The notes below the pieces were generated by a model, which was not told the DNA's origin, did no database searches, and worked only from the letters and a program-made list of their open reading frames with translations. Shown one piece after another: positions 24,701-27,459 of a stretch of 64,000 nt of DNA (positions are counted from its first letter, which is position 1; each line of letters opens with the position of its first letter). Source of the DNA: Micromonospora polyrhachis (GTDB taxonomy: Bacteria; Actinomycetota; Actinomycetes; Mycobacteriales; Micromonosporaceae); NCBI RefSeq assembly GCF_014203835.1, contig NZ_JACHJW010000001.1, forward strand, positions 806,001 to 870,000, given 5' to 3'. The position numbers and the translations under genes are program-made.

Positions 24701-27353
24701 CGCCGGATCCCGGGACGTACCGTCCGGCGGGAATCGCCACGCTGGTTTCTCCGCCGTCCGGCACCGGGGCCGGCGATGGAGCCGGTGTCGTAGCTGCCGA
24801 CCCGGCCGTTGGCGGTGTCGAAGCTGCCGGCCTGGACGTTGGCGGCGTCGAAGCTGCCGACCCGGACGCCTGCGCGCTTTCCGCGATCGTCTGCTCGATC
24901 AGCGTGAGCTGTGTCCGTACCGTGCGCAGCAGGCCTGCCGCCGCCTCGTTCCCGCTGTCCTGTTCCACCTGACGCAGACTCGTACGGGCAGCGGCAAGCC
25001 AGGACCGGACCAGGCCCCGATGTGTCTCCGGCAGGGCCTCGACGTCCCTGGCCTCAAGGTCGGTGAGTTGCTGACGGAGTTCCATGACGGGGTTGCCGAG
25101 CGGGGGAATGATCGTGCCCGGTTTCCGCAGGTCGCCCTGGTCCAGCCGGGCCGGGGCGGACACGGCCGCAACCGGCACCGCACCCGGTACGACCATCTGC
25201 TGCGGTGCCGCCGACTCGGCGGAGGCCGCCTTCTTCGCCGTCGCGGCGGTGACGGTGGCGGCGATGGCGGTCGACACCGCTGCCAGTTCCACCGTCGCCG
25301 GCGTCTCGACCTCGACAATGACCGGATCGACCTCGACCAGAACCGGGTCGGCATCGACGGCAACCAGAACCGGCTCGACCTTCACCTCGACCGGATCGAC
25401 CGCCACCGGCACCGCTGCCGCGAGCTGCGCCAACCGGGCCTCGACCTCGGTCTTGAACCCGTCGCTCTGCTTGATCTCCTGGACCGTCTCGACGACCCGG
25501 CGCAACGAGGCCGGCCCGGAGGCTGCGGTCAGCCGGGCGAGCAACTCGTCGCGGACGTTCACGACGATGGTGTCCCGCAGCGCGATCCGGTCCATCGCCG
25601 AGACGACGACCGTGGGATTTGCCGCCAGCCACTGATCGGCGACCGCCTCCACCTCGCTGCCGGTGAACGCGTGGGCGTACAGCAGTCCGGCCCACGCCCC
25701 GGTGCCCAGCCCGGCGACCTGGTGGACGTCGTCGACGAACTCCTGCCACCGCTGCTCCATCGCCCGCACCTCCTCCGGTGAGGTGGGGGTGATGGAGTCG
25801 CCGGTTACCGGGTCGTTGGCAAAGACCAGCGGGCCGAACACGTCATCGAAGTGCTTCTCCGCCTGCCGGAGCCACTCGGCGCGTAGCTCCGCCGGCAGCT
25901 CCGTACCCGTCTCCACGGTCGTCCCAGGCACGTCGATGCTGGTGTGCAGCGACTCGTCCAGCAGTGTCGTCAGTCCGCCCATCTCCTCGGCCCGCCGCTG
26001 CTCGAAGAAGTCGGTCCGCGCCTGCTCACCCCCGGTCTCGGCGAACAGCGCGGCGTGGTCCGAAATCCCCGTCGACAGGCCGGCACCGAATCCGATGCCG
26101 GTCGGAGCGCTGCCCGGGGCGGTCGCGGCGCTGGTGGACCTCCCCGCACCACCGGAACCGGCGGCCGGGCTGGTCGCCGAGCTGGTCGTCTTCTCCGGTG
26201 TCGGCTGGGCCGTAGCCGGGCTACCACCGGCGACGTACGGCGGCGGCGCCTCCCGGTCGTCCAGGACGAACTCATCCGACTGGGGCAGCCGGCTGTAGGT
26301 GGGAACCGGATCGTAGTCGGCCGGGTCGGCTTCCGGTTTGCCGCTGGTCTTCTCGTCGGTCTTGTCGTCGGCCTTCGGATCCTGCTTCGGGTCGGCCGGC
26401 AGGTCCTTGAGGATGTCCGGTGGCGGACCGAGCGTGATGTTGGCACCGAAGAGTTTGCCCAGGACGAACTGGAGAGTGCTGCTGGTGAAGATCGGCCGCC
26501 GGCTGCGGTTCTTCATCGGGTGTTCGATCGCGCCCTCGACGGCCCCGGAGGAGAGGCCGCCCACGAAGCCGCTGCGTGCCCCGATGTCGTCCCCGCCGTT
26601 GTCCGCGATCTTGTCGGCGATCAACTCGGGTAGCCCCTCGGCCAGCGAGTTCTTGACCACGGTGCCAATGAAGCTCTTGCCCAACGGCAGGCGGCGCATC
26701 CAGCCCAGACCCCAGCCGATCGCCCCACCCAGGGCACCGATGCCGGCCATGAAGCCGGTCTTCTTCAGGTCCCAGTCCTTGATGTCGCGGGTCTTGAGGA
26801 CGACCACCTGGAAGGTCTGCACCGCGACGTCGAGCGCCACCATGAAGAGGACGCCCTGCAGCACACTCATCGCCAGCCGCTTCAGCAGGCGGATCGCCAG
26901 TTGTCGGAACGTCTCGATCAGGGGCGCCGTCGCCGTGGTCGTCGCCCCGAAGGTCACGATGGCCAGGTACAGCAGCTTCATGAGCATGTACAGGAGCATC
27001 GCCGCGAGACCGATGATCATCAGTTTCGCGTACTCGATCTCCAGGGCGACCTTGCGGGCGCCCGCTGCCACCTCTTCGATCGCCTTGAACAGTTTCGGCA
27101 GTACCGATTCGGTGCCGCCGCTGATCCGGGACAGGAACTCCCGGGCCGCCTCCAGGGCCGGTCCCTCCCCGGCCGCCTCCAACTGGGCGACCACCGCTCG
27201 AAGTTGGTTCTCCAGCGGTGCGAGATCCTGACCGAGCCGCTCCCACGCGTCGGCCAACGCCCGCATGCCGTCCTCGTCACCCTTGGGCCAGTTCTCACCC
27301 ACCAGCACAAAGGTGACCCACTCAAGCTCCTCGGGGGGACCAGGAATGCTCAT
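720..27353 (-). CDS. Giant 8877-residue type VII-associated multidomain exoprotein with arrayed cysteine-protease-like modules
   Basis: This single uninterrupted frame encodes about 0.93 MDa. The ATG (27351-27353) has GAGGA about 10 bases upstream. Residues 1-330 match the WXG100-like/CpnT N-terminal type (start MSIPGPPEELEWV) with hydrophobic segments near 110-190, as in actinobacterial polymorphic toxins exported by ESX systems. A Pro/Ala linker and helical region follow. Then come a caspase/C80-like module (H913, C952), an OTU-like module (D1106, C1109, H1291), a first beta-rich block (about 1955-3340) and super-repeats of caspase-like modules A, B and D separated by a helical/beta module X. 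The His/Cys pairs are A 3513/3556, D 4171/4215, A 4589/4632, D 5194/5239 and A 5619/5662. A second beta-rich block (about 5930-7505) is followed by a degenerate A (E7694/S7737), A 7892/7934, B and D 8505/8544. The chain stops after an X module, and no known toxin domain follows it. Likely role: a secreted, self-processing effector or surface machine of the adjacent ESX system. The gene is certain; the function is inferred. Confidence 0.9.
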   Translation of the reverse strand: MSIPGPPEELEWVTFVLVGENWPKGDEDGMRALADAWERLGQDLAPLENQLRAVVAQLEAAGEGPALEAAREFLSRISGGTESVLPKLFKAIEEVAAGARKVALEIEYAKLMIIGLAAMLLYMLMKLLYLAIVTFGATTTATAPLIETFRQLAIRLLKRLAMSVLQGVLFMVALDVAVQTFQVVVLKTRDIKDWDLKKTGFMAGIGALGGAIGWGLGWMRRLPLGKSFIGTVVKNSLAEGLPELIADKIADNGGDDIGARSGFVGGLSSGAVEGAIEHPMKNRSRRPIFTSSTLQFVLGKLFGANITLGPPPDILKDLPADPKQDPKADDKTDEKTSGKPEADPADYDPVPTYSRLPQSDEFVLDDREAPPPYVAGGSPATAQPTPEKTTSSATSPAAGSGGAGRSTSAATAPGSAPTGIGFGAGLSTGISDHAALFAETGGEQARTDFFEQRRAEEMGGLTTLLDESLHTSIDVPGTTVETGTELPAELRAEWLRQAEKHFDDVFGPLVFANDPVTGDSITPTSPEEVRAMEQRWQEFVDDVHQVAGLGTGAWAGLLYAHAFTGSEVEAVADQWLAANPTVVVSAMDRIALRDTIVVNVRDELLARLTAASGPASLRRVVETVQEIKQSDGFKTEVEARLAQLAAAVPVAVDPVEVKVEPVLVAVDADPVLVEVDPVIVEVETPATVELAAVSTAIAATVTAATAKKAASAESAAPQQMVVPGAVPVAAVSAPARLDQGDLRKPGTIIPPLGNPVMELRQQLTDLEARDVEALPETHRGLVRSWLAAARTSLRQVEQDSGNEAAAGLLRTVRTQLTLIEQTIAESAQASGSAASTPPTSRPAASTPPTAGSAATTPAPSPAPVPDGGETSVAIPAGRYVPGSGDSAHLATNARALPLYRTTDGAAWFTIVAHGVPGGVQVGDRVFDARQFAAWVRDQPEGAFGRPILLVACGAARPGPDGASFAQRLRDELGVPVVAATGDVWTSPSGAAFTGTFAVSATGRPVITTDGQAAWQLFPGEPAAPPTTLHGNLDTSMHWAQSVVLAPEATSAPEATSAPEATSAPEATTSPAPSVSTMDSPPNWARWAQETTPPEAGPTARYPVPGDGLCLVYAMIMSAPGLVAAALRRTFPDGVADRPAQLDQSLRQLDEWTRSGLPREFPVAARTVAEHVVALVRTRLGNGELTEALRQGAFQMRAYGTELSAVGIGGADLAIPVRPEEMALIVAGVASWQESWYQVEGEAFGPLLAGALDLFIQASPIPSADQAPASYSRAFGRGENPQVWVYYNGTNHYDATTWQPPQPPPTSPETQLAASPTSTNPASTSTIPVPTSTNPAPNPESGSGSGAGPTISADARQRDGVFAALMLPALEALAQPAAKGLTPTSPELRESTEALRGYRSAVGKAHTEGLLPEQSVAVRMLKARPEQNRNWQQWSKEQADRAFTHGTDRAEQWLQQVLYLESPLWAGALGRTPDALRPEDFLPLVRAVFGPTVAAVTDQHLTVLREHVNALLDNGVEVTRAALVRREQFAVLRQELDGSPESHPSSDSVAADRPTSEAERTLLQLLDRDQDVLSTDRKLEIRGLVRELPTGMTFAPTSANVAVLDHAIELAYRRYAKQHNGVTPDRPLRWGDLEQLLGDGTPLTWQRLVTVVTEAQARQRWRDRNRVATWARRQVRTHVVRIPGVRSSTHFQSVLERQRRRDLKQPGQPDSPAARRAEADLLWRTAYPDAMPETNETSAIAESETNDGSAIAETETNETSAVAETNETSAIAGSAPESNPAPLTLADFERLARVRRKFFTERGDRRFTNLSDYRPMALELLGSSRTVGADELIRMAVLVRDAQTELAKSLTDRRSLREVLAASVVTQWHAGNPSTRPSPRGMTPTVDHSRLVSSFHAIGELPFVPELTDWLNGIIPEADHPIGATEVRQKLVSLFGQGLDDGLSIPVEVDGKRYDIRLWPVPTAPPKVAAGSLLDAKQEGSTRRPAKLENRVYRYRDLAISQTSTSGFSWDLGLAYRAELGVPETISSTRLDATASYGQSAATDQRRLDATAIADYQQLRIKEPVGDVLLPVTWVARVEDRQTLRWQEFFFEEPAGGLRRDTVTYAVAQFQLPYTATEARSQPGTDPDYLREIQVTSAEQFPLWRMDFAASRVQLADKVLAGLRSKLSPADYAFWKPVVEAYLTNDQLTMGLKNILRPRNEQNYQQVFRQTLERDGRFLSFSLTSGVQEQPINKIMKISEVSRSGETRFDWVNAVVRKILRNVNQADGKRITGSAGLRALKRVLRLGGTGRYTWRRALQEIRHHRAWLTRARRVGGTLQFVLADFTVQLDVDHRGGDGQVDHDPVAITGYAHLMMHSADLRELAHPNERNATPLQWSEPMVPAHQEADAKEDAQLAKDAAPDDTKTWWALDGFGITMDFVERLDGVPQLYDSIVPTLVTAGYLPAAAMADTARTTPWQHLKSLSRTGADTNLSGQAYTNWRMLLSQLSEDALRTLSDDVLGAEAGQPGVTLVFPHPDRPEAPQQRLVVGLWAEFAGDGTHQGVTKYQIQYGHTSVDTMTVKQVSGSSRDVSGYAAVDLLPVDANVLGQYGRQGSASSTDKLGRTQSTALTSDTDGQKMPSSRYHLPIRWRWFAERGGIRLADDMVPGTMTLLQPDALHGTKDDAPLPPLKPVSVASSVLERMAAAIYTTMGVKGVGVLQKALIQKALPGVSKEAVWQGLSTVAYKSALMRGLSGAAMIPLGEQRVALVAQPVGRPQIVKVWFPYTQQIVESQVGHEQGSDKLRQRGWQGQLGGRSEHISGDLSITSNRGTGEGASSLFTVGSYRAIYQDTKMVIVRTAVINWVATADGTMISSPGEILLNVLLSEVIANRHEFDNNRLLDEHMTAPVPAPLPAPALTRALTTELDPPVALRDGNSWSAVWPILFNGGNTRFGFGALLTELVRAAREVGGPELVVQVMSLPSGLGAYMARLLDGGGSWTYSVGERRFELALTAELVGAARDSRPGATGGKLYERGNRSQDASRRNVSSFGIAGNLLGVGGPVAVGTALSSTTRTDQSDSRGSNLLFMEGLRANKLTDFTQVVRYHGVLREIKSRSLVKTLLGHARPVPQRIDVTSEHVVSVPTEGTVPRGTPALAFGFELAGGPLPDTYRILGIRGLQDIYAALADTPLVRYHDPATVTPLSEQGAHGTIQPLTFESMRNILPLMLTGGAPLRWLVTAGGVLQARNGYVTVRARFGELRHLYFMEKAELENYDHGTDSATHNRNRNVQESVSGSLTLGFEVAPQNKVGPRLAASKESGRTIGIDQANWIEHRAWLRNDTSVYFVYSTLEYEIEAAGQTVYTTGGVELVVDQAGALQLGIDLDVLKSVVPAKQRTKEFGADLATPVQPLARTTPTAPLPPIAEEIDPQHEAVLAALDQAPDQVGPPSTSLMTTPAQPTSNTVDDFRNAFLGAPENANPSHTEPSLQRLPTLVTATTVSRSGGVLWLGNPNPAVAVAEQAAAAVAPRAANLLTVVTHFDETSQRLQVGERRLTALEFADHLRTEHGWPAQGGPDVLLVACGAGRPPRGTAGPPTGTSFAEQLRTALGVGVLASQTQVTTLATGAVVTGGVAVTPNASGGLRMLPPPAGPAAGWTWYSAGETSPVVDLPASLTQVLHRLHRGDVTSSESEGLALQPVEWADRSAAQSTDDVGAVVLASAGASTMLADPPDDAYVADLGTAVQRLSPALGMRLDADQLVALWRYARDRSLTSHLTEAGISIPGPDRNLWTRLVQPTLAAWEALPWVANRNGVSYAYLQLPSGRPAAVSLLELLNNRALGPILTGPRRPVPAGTVEVEFSNALVKSVRGISGTEAAEPAGLTMPAHQEWEFRIERRGEGFFFALRPPVGGASQQQIDSTGMVVHWEAPHPGVMRLHQAWDPGQNPGLYPVFLYNAPEDVMLDYRRGATRDRATTLAAYLRVNRAVWQGRIPVLIADSLSTEGNPFAQRVAELLQHQVVAATGAVMAISGRIVSGRLGIFESPDGTLSMRLVTANGSGWANFWPNPNSAPTAALGPAFGPALGSALGGSAAVTLPETSLALPETSLTLPETSLTVPETGERRQWLPTLDRPQALPRDEAPDLADDDVLSDDAELLFESSVLVPGGRLIYGNPPLAEDLALVLQRVRSDGVPGMYEVDLHAKPTGIAVGEDLLSAEVLAEMLAVDPYWVADESGNRPELLLTFCNSYAQRPEGVPFLPVAQLVADALAQQLGRPVTVLAAGGTVVTSDPEGVRMVEVYVPRPDGSVAVPSGSHPAARFFRVFGRRHGEPLVAPEPVERWYPVGSTPVHTPSDDTSPIYPVPVDLPFPVAGDWQTESADLMATELVGPGGQYTADVRAVDSLNLPDEVYHEHRTPALWRYLRAYDAIGSLTSMVDEHGTARTGLASFEAGLWRGLVRTAVAAVSAWPATPPQPADSGRWGYVTVPVSSTVDSRQAVVDWLANSVVGPVRTTTAATPTPNTVLVAVSPDLVRDVSVLAQAQAGSVGLANLFGADVFVRPVADPGDGLGPRVEVVPDVRSQAVSGGHVLWLGSRGPREFAAERAAAAVAPRAGSLLTVVSHFDEAGQRIQVGDRFLTATEFADHLRTNYGWPPSGGPDVLLVACGAGRSVPPMGSFAERLRAELGVGVLAPGGPAYTLPNGRVVATGVEVVPAPGGGMQLRPVAAQQPGTAWRWYPPDQSVPARELGPDLLASLRDLRRTAISVPTPARSLQPVGWSAPSVPLLASSSALSIGTESPVSDPDLIAARAEAPHLLASDADLLALWRYVRDWEQTMQIDPEEVELSSPDRDLWERLVEPVSTALAALPAMSDPGGYSYAYLEPLPNRSPEDSLLYRFNRSEYGPVLTGARRTGPPTGAIEVRISNELIRWGAGLGQDSRGEQVGLADLASQPWQLSADGTGEFVLEYVYDSSDVSMDPSGLTFAASGVELPSVAALKAAWHANPASNYYPVFIHNSPVFLDLGDGDGFLDAAGQIAAYLRINHWMWAGKRILLLADSLYGNSNPLAQRLSDRIGHMVVAPVGSVGVVQGRIVAGRAAVYRTTAGGLEIAPVLEKNKGWRRVYPFIGTSRLAINGGNFGPQLRFGSAVNGARSDLVQWLPTFDTAATAEQGLNLPRRLDLDTRMLFASSVVVPGARVVMGNPPAPSDLVLLMDAVRAHPIPGVYAIVMHGGARGADITGAGNFDAGSMADMVINDPYWQESADGRRPELLLASCNEYSQLAGEVPFLPVAQRVADALAQRLDREITVLAAGGLVAHEGVTDQWFVAVRQPVGPGTPTVIADSNHPAARFYRVHGRRTGVALREPEAAQTRIPDNAPPVRAQLPEVPGEIAQVPGALGFPVATGWQTHPSDLMSAELVGPGGQYEADLAASRYVSTDWLHLPDQGLRAVYRYLGEYVDIGSHTSLTDGTTGRARTGFAAYLANLWRGLVRAAVATVDAMPRQDRQPADSGGWGYLTLPLGSATTEADVRQLVSRWAASPGPGPVRTTGAATPGPGEALVAISPELVRDVSLLAGQPVGSVGLANLFGTGVFVRPVADPGDGLGPRVEVVPDVRSRAESFGHVLWLGSRGPQDVVAERAAVAAAPRSAGLLTVMSHFDEAGQRIQVGDRYLTAREFADHLRTSYGWPPSGGPDLMLISCAAGRSPRSLLGLRSGESFARQLRVELGVGVLAPRASAFTRADGEVVADDIGLRRAEGRLVFTLGRLGPAAGWKWYPPNPAAPVQTMGPHLTAVLQQIRGDAVQVPTLDRPLRPVHWGKPAHLAAAVFDRKVPATGRSLLSPPVPTRPPDTSGPAEASTSTVGPLTDPVWAGVVAASAEDAAKVRAAVMAVPQLLNNPADLLELTDWSGRLVHEATSVLRHFGLSVTSAAELLADLSTAPQTFLHTAQAYEVESSSGSVLSGSRRRTVWVQLLPRPAADDRVHHEPGHRLSHFQRAAQNASVGRSDQQTGSAMLVVPMEFAGVPVSIAGGAQLARPAYGATSSTSVTDNYMLFGENDSFLVESTVVVRIVVGEAGANVPPTDPDAAINRLAGKHFFRLTAGLGLLTPTDSQPVRQLDRAAVALLQPGLYPVQVVDDGGLAGHLLNLLAGQSVAVPGSAGRKQVRRNLAGPDLSGQLKSDQPPQLVMSKRRFGLPRYATGVQARMRLVSVQQLGEVGEESWLRFQPTASFEAGIEALSSTGSRFAAYSGMNLGLLKLLVGPRVKLAASSTSSAVLATTSRPTQELNRVATGLYRTTYEVELRQASYRSRILTRRGPQVNTSGTVRIVVIERAALDLVAAATANLTTTTANLVAATVDLSPERPLPPPTSSVAESATTPNPLVTPAVEPATLAAVEPATLAAVEPATLAAVEPATLAAVEPATPAVVVTRPSQSADQLLITRLTQLTDNSGGNRILPRYMWQDGRLRPGQTTAYGVYLLAEAIAERIQQILALPENRDTSRFLPTWNDARVAYTQKRIMRNVVQALENAGSLATQTGPTRLAADLLTLTSDTLVIHLPYLGAASRRSLVVLLTAERVDREQGPTYLGSYRGSRQSTDAQRLRRTPLRNLRSIAKTHQRRATRSRGYELRAEALVAGNLSTVGRLRYTRRRGASATNMANETYLDAGDKQTAVFSDHLRFTMELYALKEPTDWLRSTGNRILDQVPQPVRLATTRQPEGNGQLLALDTFEQRLAFSVSHDRTFQPGQEAAALTLDELTTTTVDLDANLVDNLSLAAPETGEVTHWDHVFYVDGAATLRGAIISALRQARDAMTTDDPWRRFAKLPVGRGTALGVEVPGSFGHLQLLQQVNADRLAAMLPSMSRQAVLLANLGEVLGDSSVKAAVYIRAVVTNATPGPEGMVRHDIEHGTSGSQGLLNSHSRALHVDLSIGGRISVPAASASLKGQVAGRLGVEREHGTQSAISGEIERNETFSGERGIQLTVNATVKFVVHVVLIEQQDLRADRTYRASRVVDGAKLYGLMTSDLARRMGVLRPPMAAPSSLPMLDLPQMFHTAPRAPMAFSTSLAAPPANLGTGRPLNPPALGSAVLRWLGGISLPATVGRGTPLLGSNLASLVNIDTVLGHTTVEYLASHWGELVDGGSSFLLEYSGVVGRESVQIVMQVLAVDAGGKPTTPRLDRLLPAPKTLEMNVTGAATTARSRSGTHRADLAGTAQLLGQAGNGGGGGEVTDRAGHASTISATNTVSDRTYLVVDAGGAWARIAQTVTFQITAYHQGKVLGAPLRRTQEVILDRVANHLVTPGGAGNPDPTLVSLAKRSVRTDIELRSWQAASPVPMPVKYQPSDFRGAALVQAAIVRTLHDLGEAEVARLGAPLTHQIMAAFSQTAMWGSAMMRLARPYSVDLVEPTAIGTRVTVTLYSRLAKARLSVVSPPQLRDVRAGRAIGSTGNASVARIGLPIGTISGAYQPDDTNDAGPPSGQIGGSWGAIKDIDPNATSAGGAVTGYGDTREGTSGSAGQNITTDVGLVNKLQPSAQVEWTEEIVVAVEVHRAVGTSTAQSVLLVPDSTPVWMDLGDAAQHLGFAGDPTAMMLLATANAQAMTVTTRFQEWQAVDLELEQQRIADEIGTGAVTPLDWDGLRQTEHADLAQRWLTAQDTWYAAKLALDTTVRELADRIGDPAATPTTRALAATAGTTLWLGASSTDGAAGFPTDGAAGSSTAGAAAAQTVPTAAGMLTVVTEFDPVQQRIRVGDRHLTAKDFATYLRTEQGWPDRGGPDIVLVASNAGRSPRSMFGRSGPSFARQLHEELGVGVLAARGTVLTTGTRTVSGRPELHQRPGSRAVLRVAWPGSATGLGWKWYAASGGASRALVGDLVQALREVTVSRPTGMSSADDVRSQAASPSGHVLLLGDPNSPLAEAERAAAAVAPRTANTLTVVTHFDAATQLIQVGDRRMTAAEFADHLRTTHGWAPGSPDILLVACEAGRVPPNATRSFAEQLRDRLGVGVLATDGVVYTLSSGQVVATNVTGAAEPDGRLRLGPDQRLPWTWFPPDRGAASRILAGDLVEVMRSLAMVVSVPELAVGLAQPVRWTTAVAESLSDRAVDGGYQDRAVDGGYQDLAAVVEHVPLDLVMQLGTEEVLALWQVTEAWPSILDRIVAGAGQPGQIPDLHTQAERLRQQDPGRWRQVEVAVAAVEKLPPMPAGVSYAYLPEAPYSNDDDPLPSIMYWLNNPMGLPVLAGARQEDVPEGTVEVEIDNALLRFAPGFGHGHVWGPVALANLARPTQAWDLTTDPSGTFATARVVLAETDGWIYSFDDVKKVAYLGKEGSDQGHIQRLLSHYVQPLAGVYPVFVGRSLQEEHGEIAAVLRVHQQKWRGLSPLIVMDSPSYGANPAAKRMADLLQTPIVAATGQLTLMSDGIAAGRLGVYANSDGGLLLKVAAEAGTGWAEFRPGADQGMVKPFGPLLIGGPGYQQNDLVPVEQFVQELPTVENEVVLTARPPGGLSEAAVRLFNNSFAVPDGRVFAGNPADPVVRLYLNGFRLSLGEDMYLIAVHGTVSGVEVHDDGFSPADVAEVIARDPYYSPGRTILFSSCNPYAQTEGATPFLPVAQILADELSHRTGVRTTVVAAGGTVYLDHYQVMTVATYSPESAGESRSHSAAGFFSVTGRLPGDPTNLWFEPKPLSAQFPKSPPSSYLTVNTSLEEKWLTPGQLDFPVRAGWRAAAADRMAVRMMTPPGRYHADLRAASGVGPLGVLVDGDMALAVWRYLRVAQETRLSTSIADSASVQEAYEASLNRSLVRMTVAAVDRLTKQVPQDWGYVRLDLVPGRPVREQIEQWWAGLSGPVITQSQPGRGDGEFWLAISSSLIKDVTRMAPPHLRGAVGLANLYGSTAVLQPLDAGGLPAFAVVSAAESPGWAGRAGQRTTT
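3144..3197. repeat. 27-base tandem repeat, two copies, in the giant gene
   Basis: Two adjacent, nearly identical 27-base units encode a doubled DRAVDGGYQ. The reading frame is kept. Confidence 0.85.
3790..4460 (-). repeat. Degenerate A-type caspase-like module
   Basis: The A-type framework is retained (IRVGDRHLTAKDFATYLRT, then SFARQLHEELGVGVLA). The His position is Glu in VVTEFDP (E7694), and the Cys position is Ser in VLVASNAGRS (S7737). Their spacing is still 43 residues. This suggests a folded but catalytically dead copy. Confidence 0.65.
4850..9580 (-). other. Encoded domain block: beta-rich repeat block 2 (about six units)
   Basis: This block covers residues of about 5930-7505 and resembles block 1. 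Unit starts lie near VWVQLLPRPA, VQARMRLVSV, LVVLLTAERV, KAAVYIRAVV, VQIVMQVLAV and RVTVTLYSRL. Typical unit ends are VNATVKFVVHVVLI and ARIAQTVTFQITAY. The block is inserted between the fourth intact A-type caspase-like module and a degenerate A copy. No family is recognised. Confidence 0.5.
8209..8325. repeat. 24-base tandem repeat, about 4.8 copies, in the giant gene
   Basis: Units begin gtggccggctcgaccgcc and encode the 8-residue period TLAAVEPA. They form a flexible Pro/Ala/Glu linker between units of beta-rich block 2. The copies are almost identical, so copy number may change by slippage without loss of frame. Confidence 0.9.
10000..10605 (-). repeat. Isolated A-type caspase-like module at the start of a third repeat
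   Basis: The module starts at GHVLWLGSRGP and carries VMSHFDEAGQ (H5619) and LMLISCAAGRS (C5662), 43 residues apart. It is not followed by X-B-D. A linker leads into beta-rich block 2 instead, so the third super-repeat looks interrupted. Confidence 0.65.
10606..13697 (-). repeat. Super-repeat II of caspase-like modules (A-X-B-D-X)
   Basis: This stretch has the same module order as super-repeat I. A has H4589/C4632, B has H4980 but D5022-S5023 in the Cys slot, and D has H5194/C5239 (IVMHGGARG, LLASCNEYS). Its last X module is nearly identical in DNA to that of unit I, at a fixed offset of 3090 bases. A further A module (H5619/C5662) follows it directly. Confidence 0.7.
13698..16925 (-). repeat. 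Super-repeat I of caspase-like modules (A-X-B-D-X)
   Basis: This stretch encodes residues of about 3477-4552. Module A starts at GGVLWLGNPNP and carries H3513/C3556. Module B has Y3926 in the His slot and D3969-S3970 in the Cys slot. Module D has H4171/C4215 (VDLHAKP, LLTFCNSYAQ). X modules, with the pattern GPxxT then VxxSxxL, precede B and follow D. Confidence 0.7.
15085..15168. repeat. 21-base tandem repeat, four copies, in the giant gene
   Basis: Units begin gtttccgggagggtgaggct and encode PETSLxL. They form a linker between a B and a D caspase-like module. A 12-base repeat (gagggctgagcc type, about 3.7 copies) lies beside them at about 15181-15225. Confidence 0.9.
17335..21500 (-). other. 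Encoded domain block: beta-rich repeat block 1 (about five units)
   Basis: This block covers residues of about 1955-3340. I see about five units of roughly 200-280 residues. Each opens with a V-x-V/A-x-F strand and a Tyr-rich stretch, passes through Ser/Gly/Thr-rich strands, and closes with alternating hydrophobic strands before a helical spacer. Unit starts lie near KRYDIRLWPV, LVVGLWAEFA, QIVKVWFPYT, RFELALTAEL and VTVRARFGEL. The units are strongly diverged from one another. I cannot assign a family. They may form a stalk or a barrel. Confidence 0.5.
22040..22165. repeat. Imperfect tandem repeat coding NETSAIAE-type peptide
   Basis: About four imperfect units encode TNETSAIAE or close variants in a linker just before beta-rich block 1. 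Confidence 0.75.
23460..24070 (-). other. Encoded domain: OTU-like cysteine protease module
   Basis: Residues of about 1095-1298 start with YPVPGDGLCLVYAM, which has the OTU form D-G-x-C (D1106, C1109). They end with NGTNHYDATTW, the OTU-type terminal His motif (H1291). The roughly 180 residues between them are mostly helical, as in the family. OTU peptidases occur as processing or effector domains in bacterial polymorphic toxins. It could instead act on a ubiquitin-like or peptide substrate; the sequence does not decide this. Confidence 0.65.
24157..24222. repeat. 18-base tandem repeat, 3.7 copies, in the giant gene
   Basis: The unit gcctccggggcgctcgtc encodes APEATS repeats. They form the linker between the first caspase-like module and the OTU-like module. 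Confidence 0.9.
24330..24720 (-). other. Encoded domain: first C80/caspase-like protease module
   Basis: Residues of about 878-1008 show two hydrophobic strands ending in the expected catalytic residues: TIVAHGVPGG (H913) and ILLVACGAA (C952). The spacing is 39 residues. They are followed by SFAQRLRDELGVPVVAATG, the helix and strand typical of clan CD folds. Clostridial toxin C80 domains have a comparable His-Cys spacing (TcdA H655/C700, TcdB H653/C698). Autoprocessing is the usual role of this fold in toxins, but here it is an inference. Confidence 0.65.
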
Positions 27354-27401
27354 CGCGGCTACGTCCTCATCGGCGGCGTTCGGCAGGGGTGGTTGTCGCG
27401 T

Positions 27402-27424
27402 GTCAGGTCAGGTCAGGTCAGGTC
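27402..27424. repeat. Pentanucleotide repeat (GTCAG)4 in the leader of the giant gene
   Basis: Four and a half copies of GTCAG lie about 50-70 bases upstream of the giant gene's ATG, between it and the hairpin at 27421-27448. The position is non-coding, so slippage would change leader length but not the protein. Confidence 0.9.
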
Positions 27425-27448
27425 GCGTCCCGGTGAGGACAAGCGACC
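27421..27448 (-). terminator. Hairpin after the WXG100 gene, possible attenuator before the giant gene
   Basis: The arms GGTCGC (27421-27426) and GCGACC (27443-27448) stack on GTCC/GGAC (27427-27430 and 27437-27440). They form a 10-base-pair stem with a 2-base bulge and a 6-base loop. The hairpin starts 11 bases after the WXG100 stop, with no U-tract on either side. It could be a partial terminator or an RNA processing site that sets the ratio of the small secreted protein to the giant one. Confidence 0.5.
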
Positions 27449-27459
27449 CCGAACCACGC

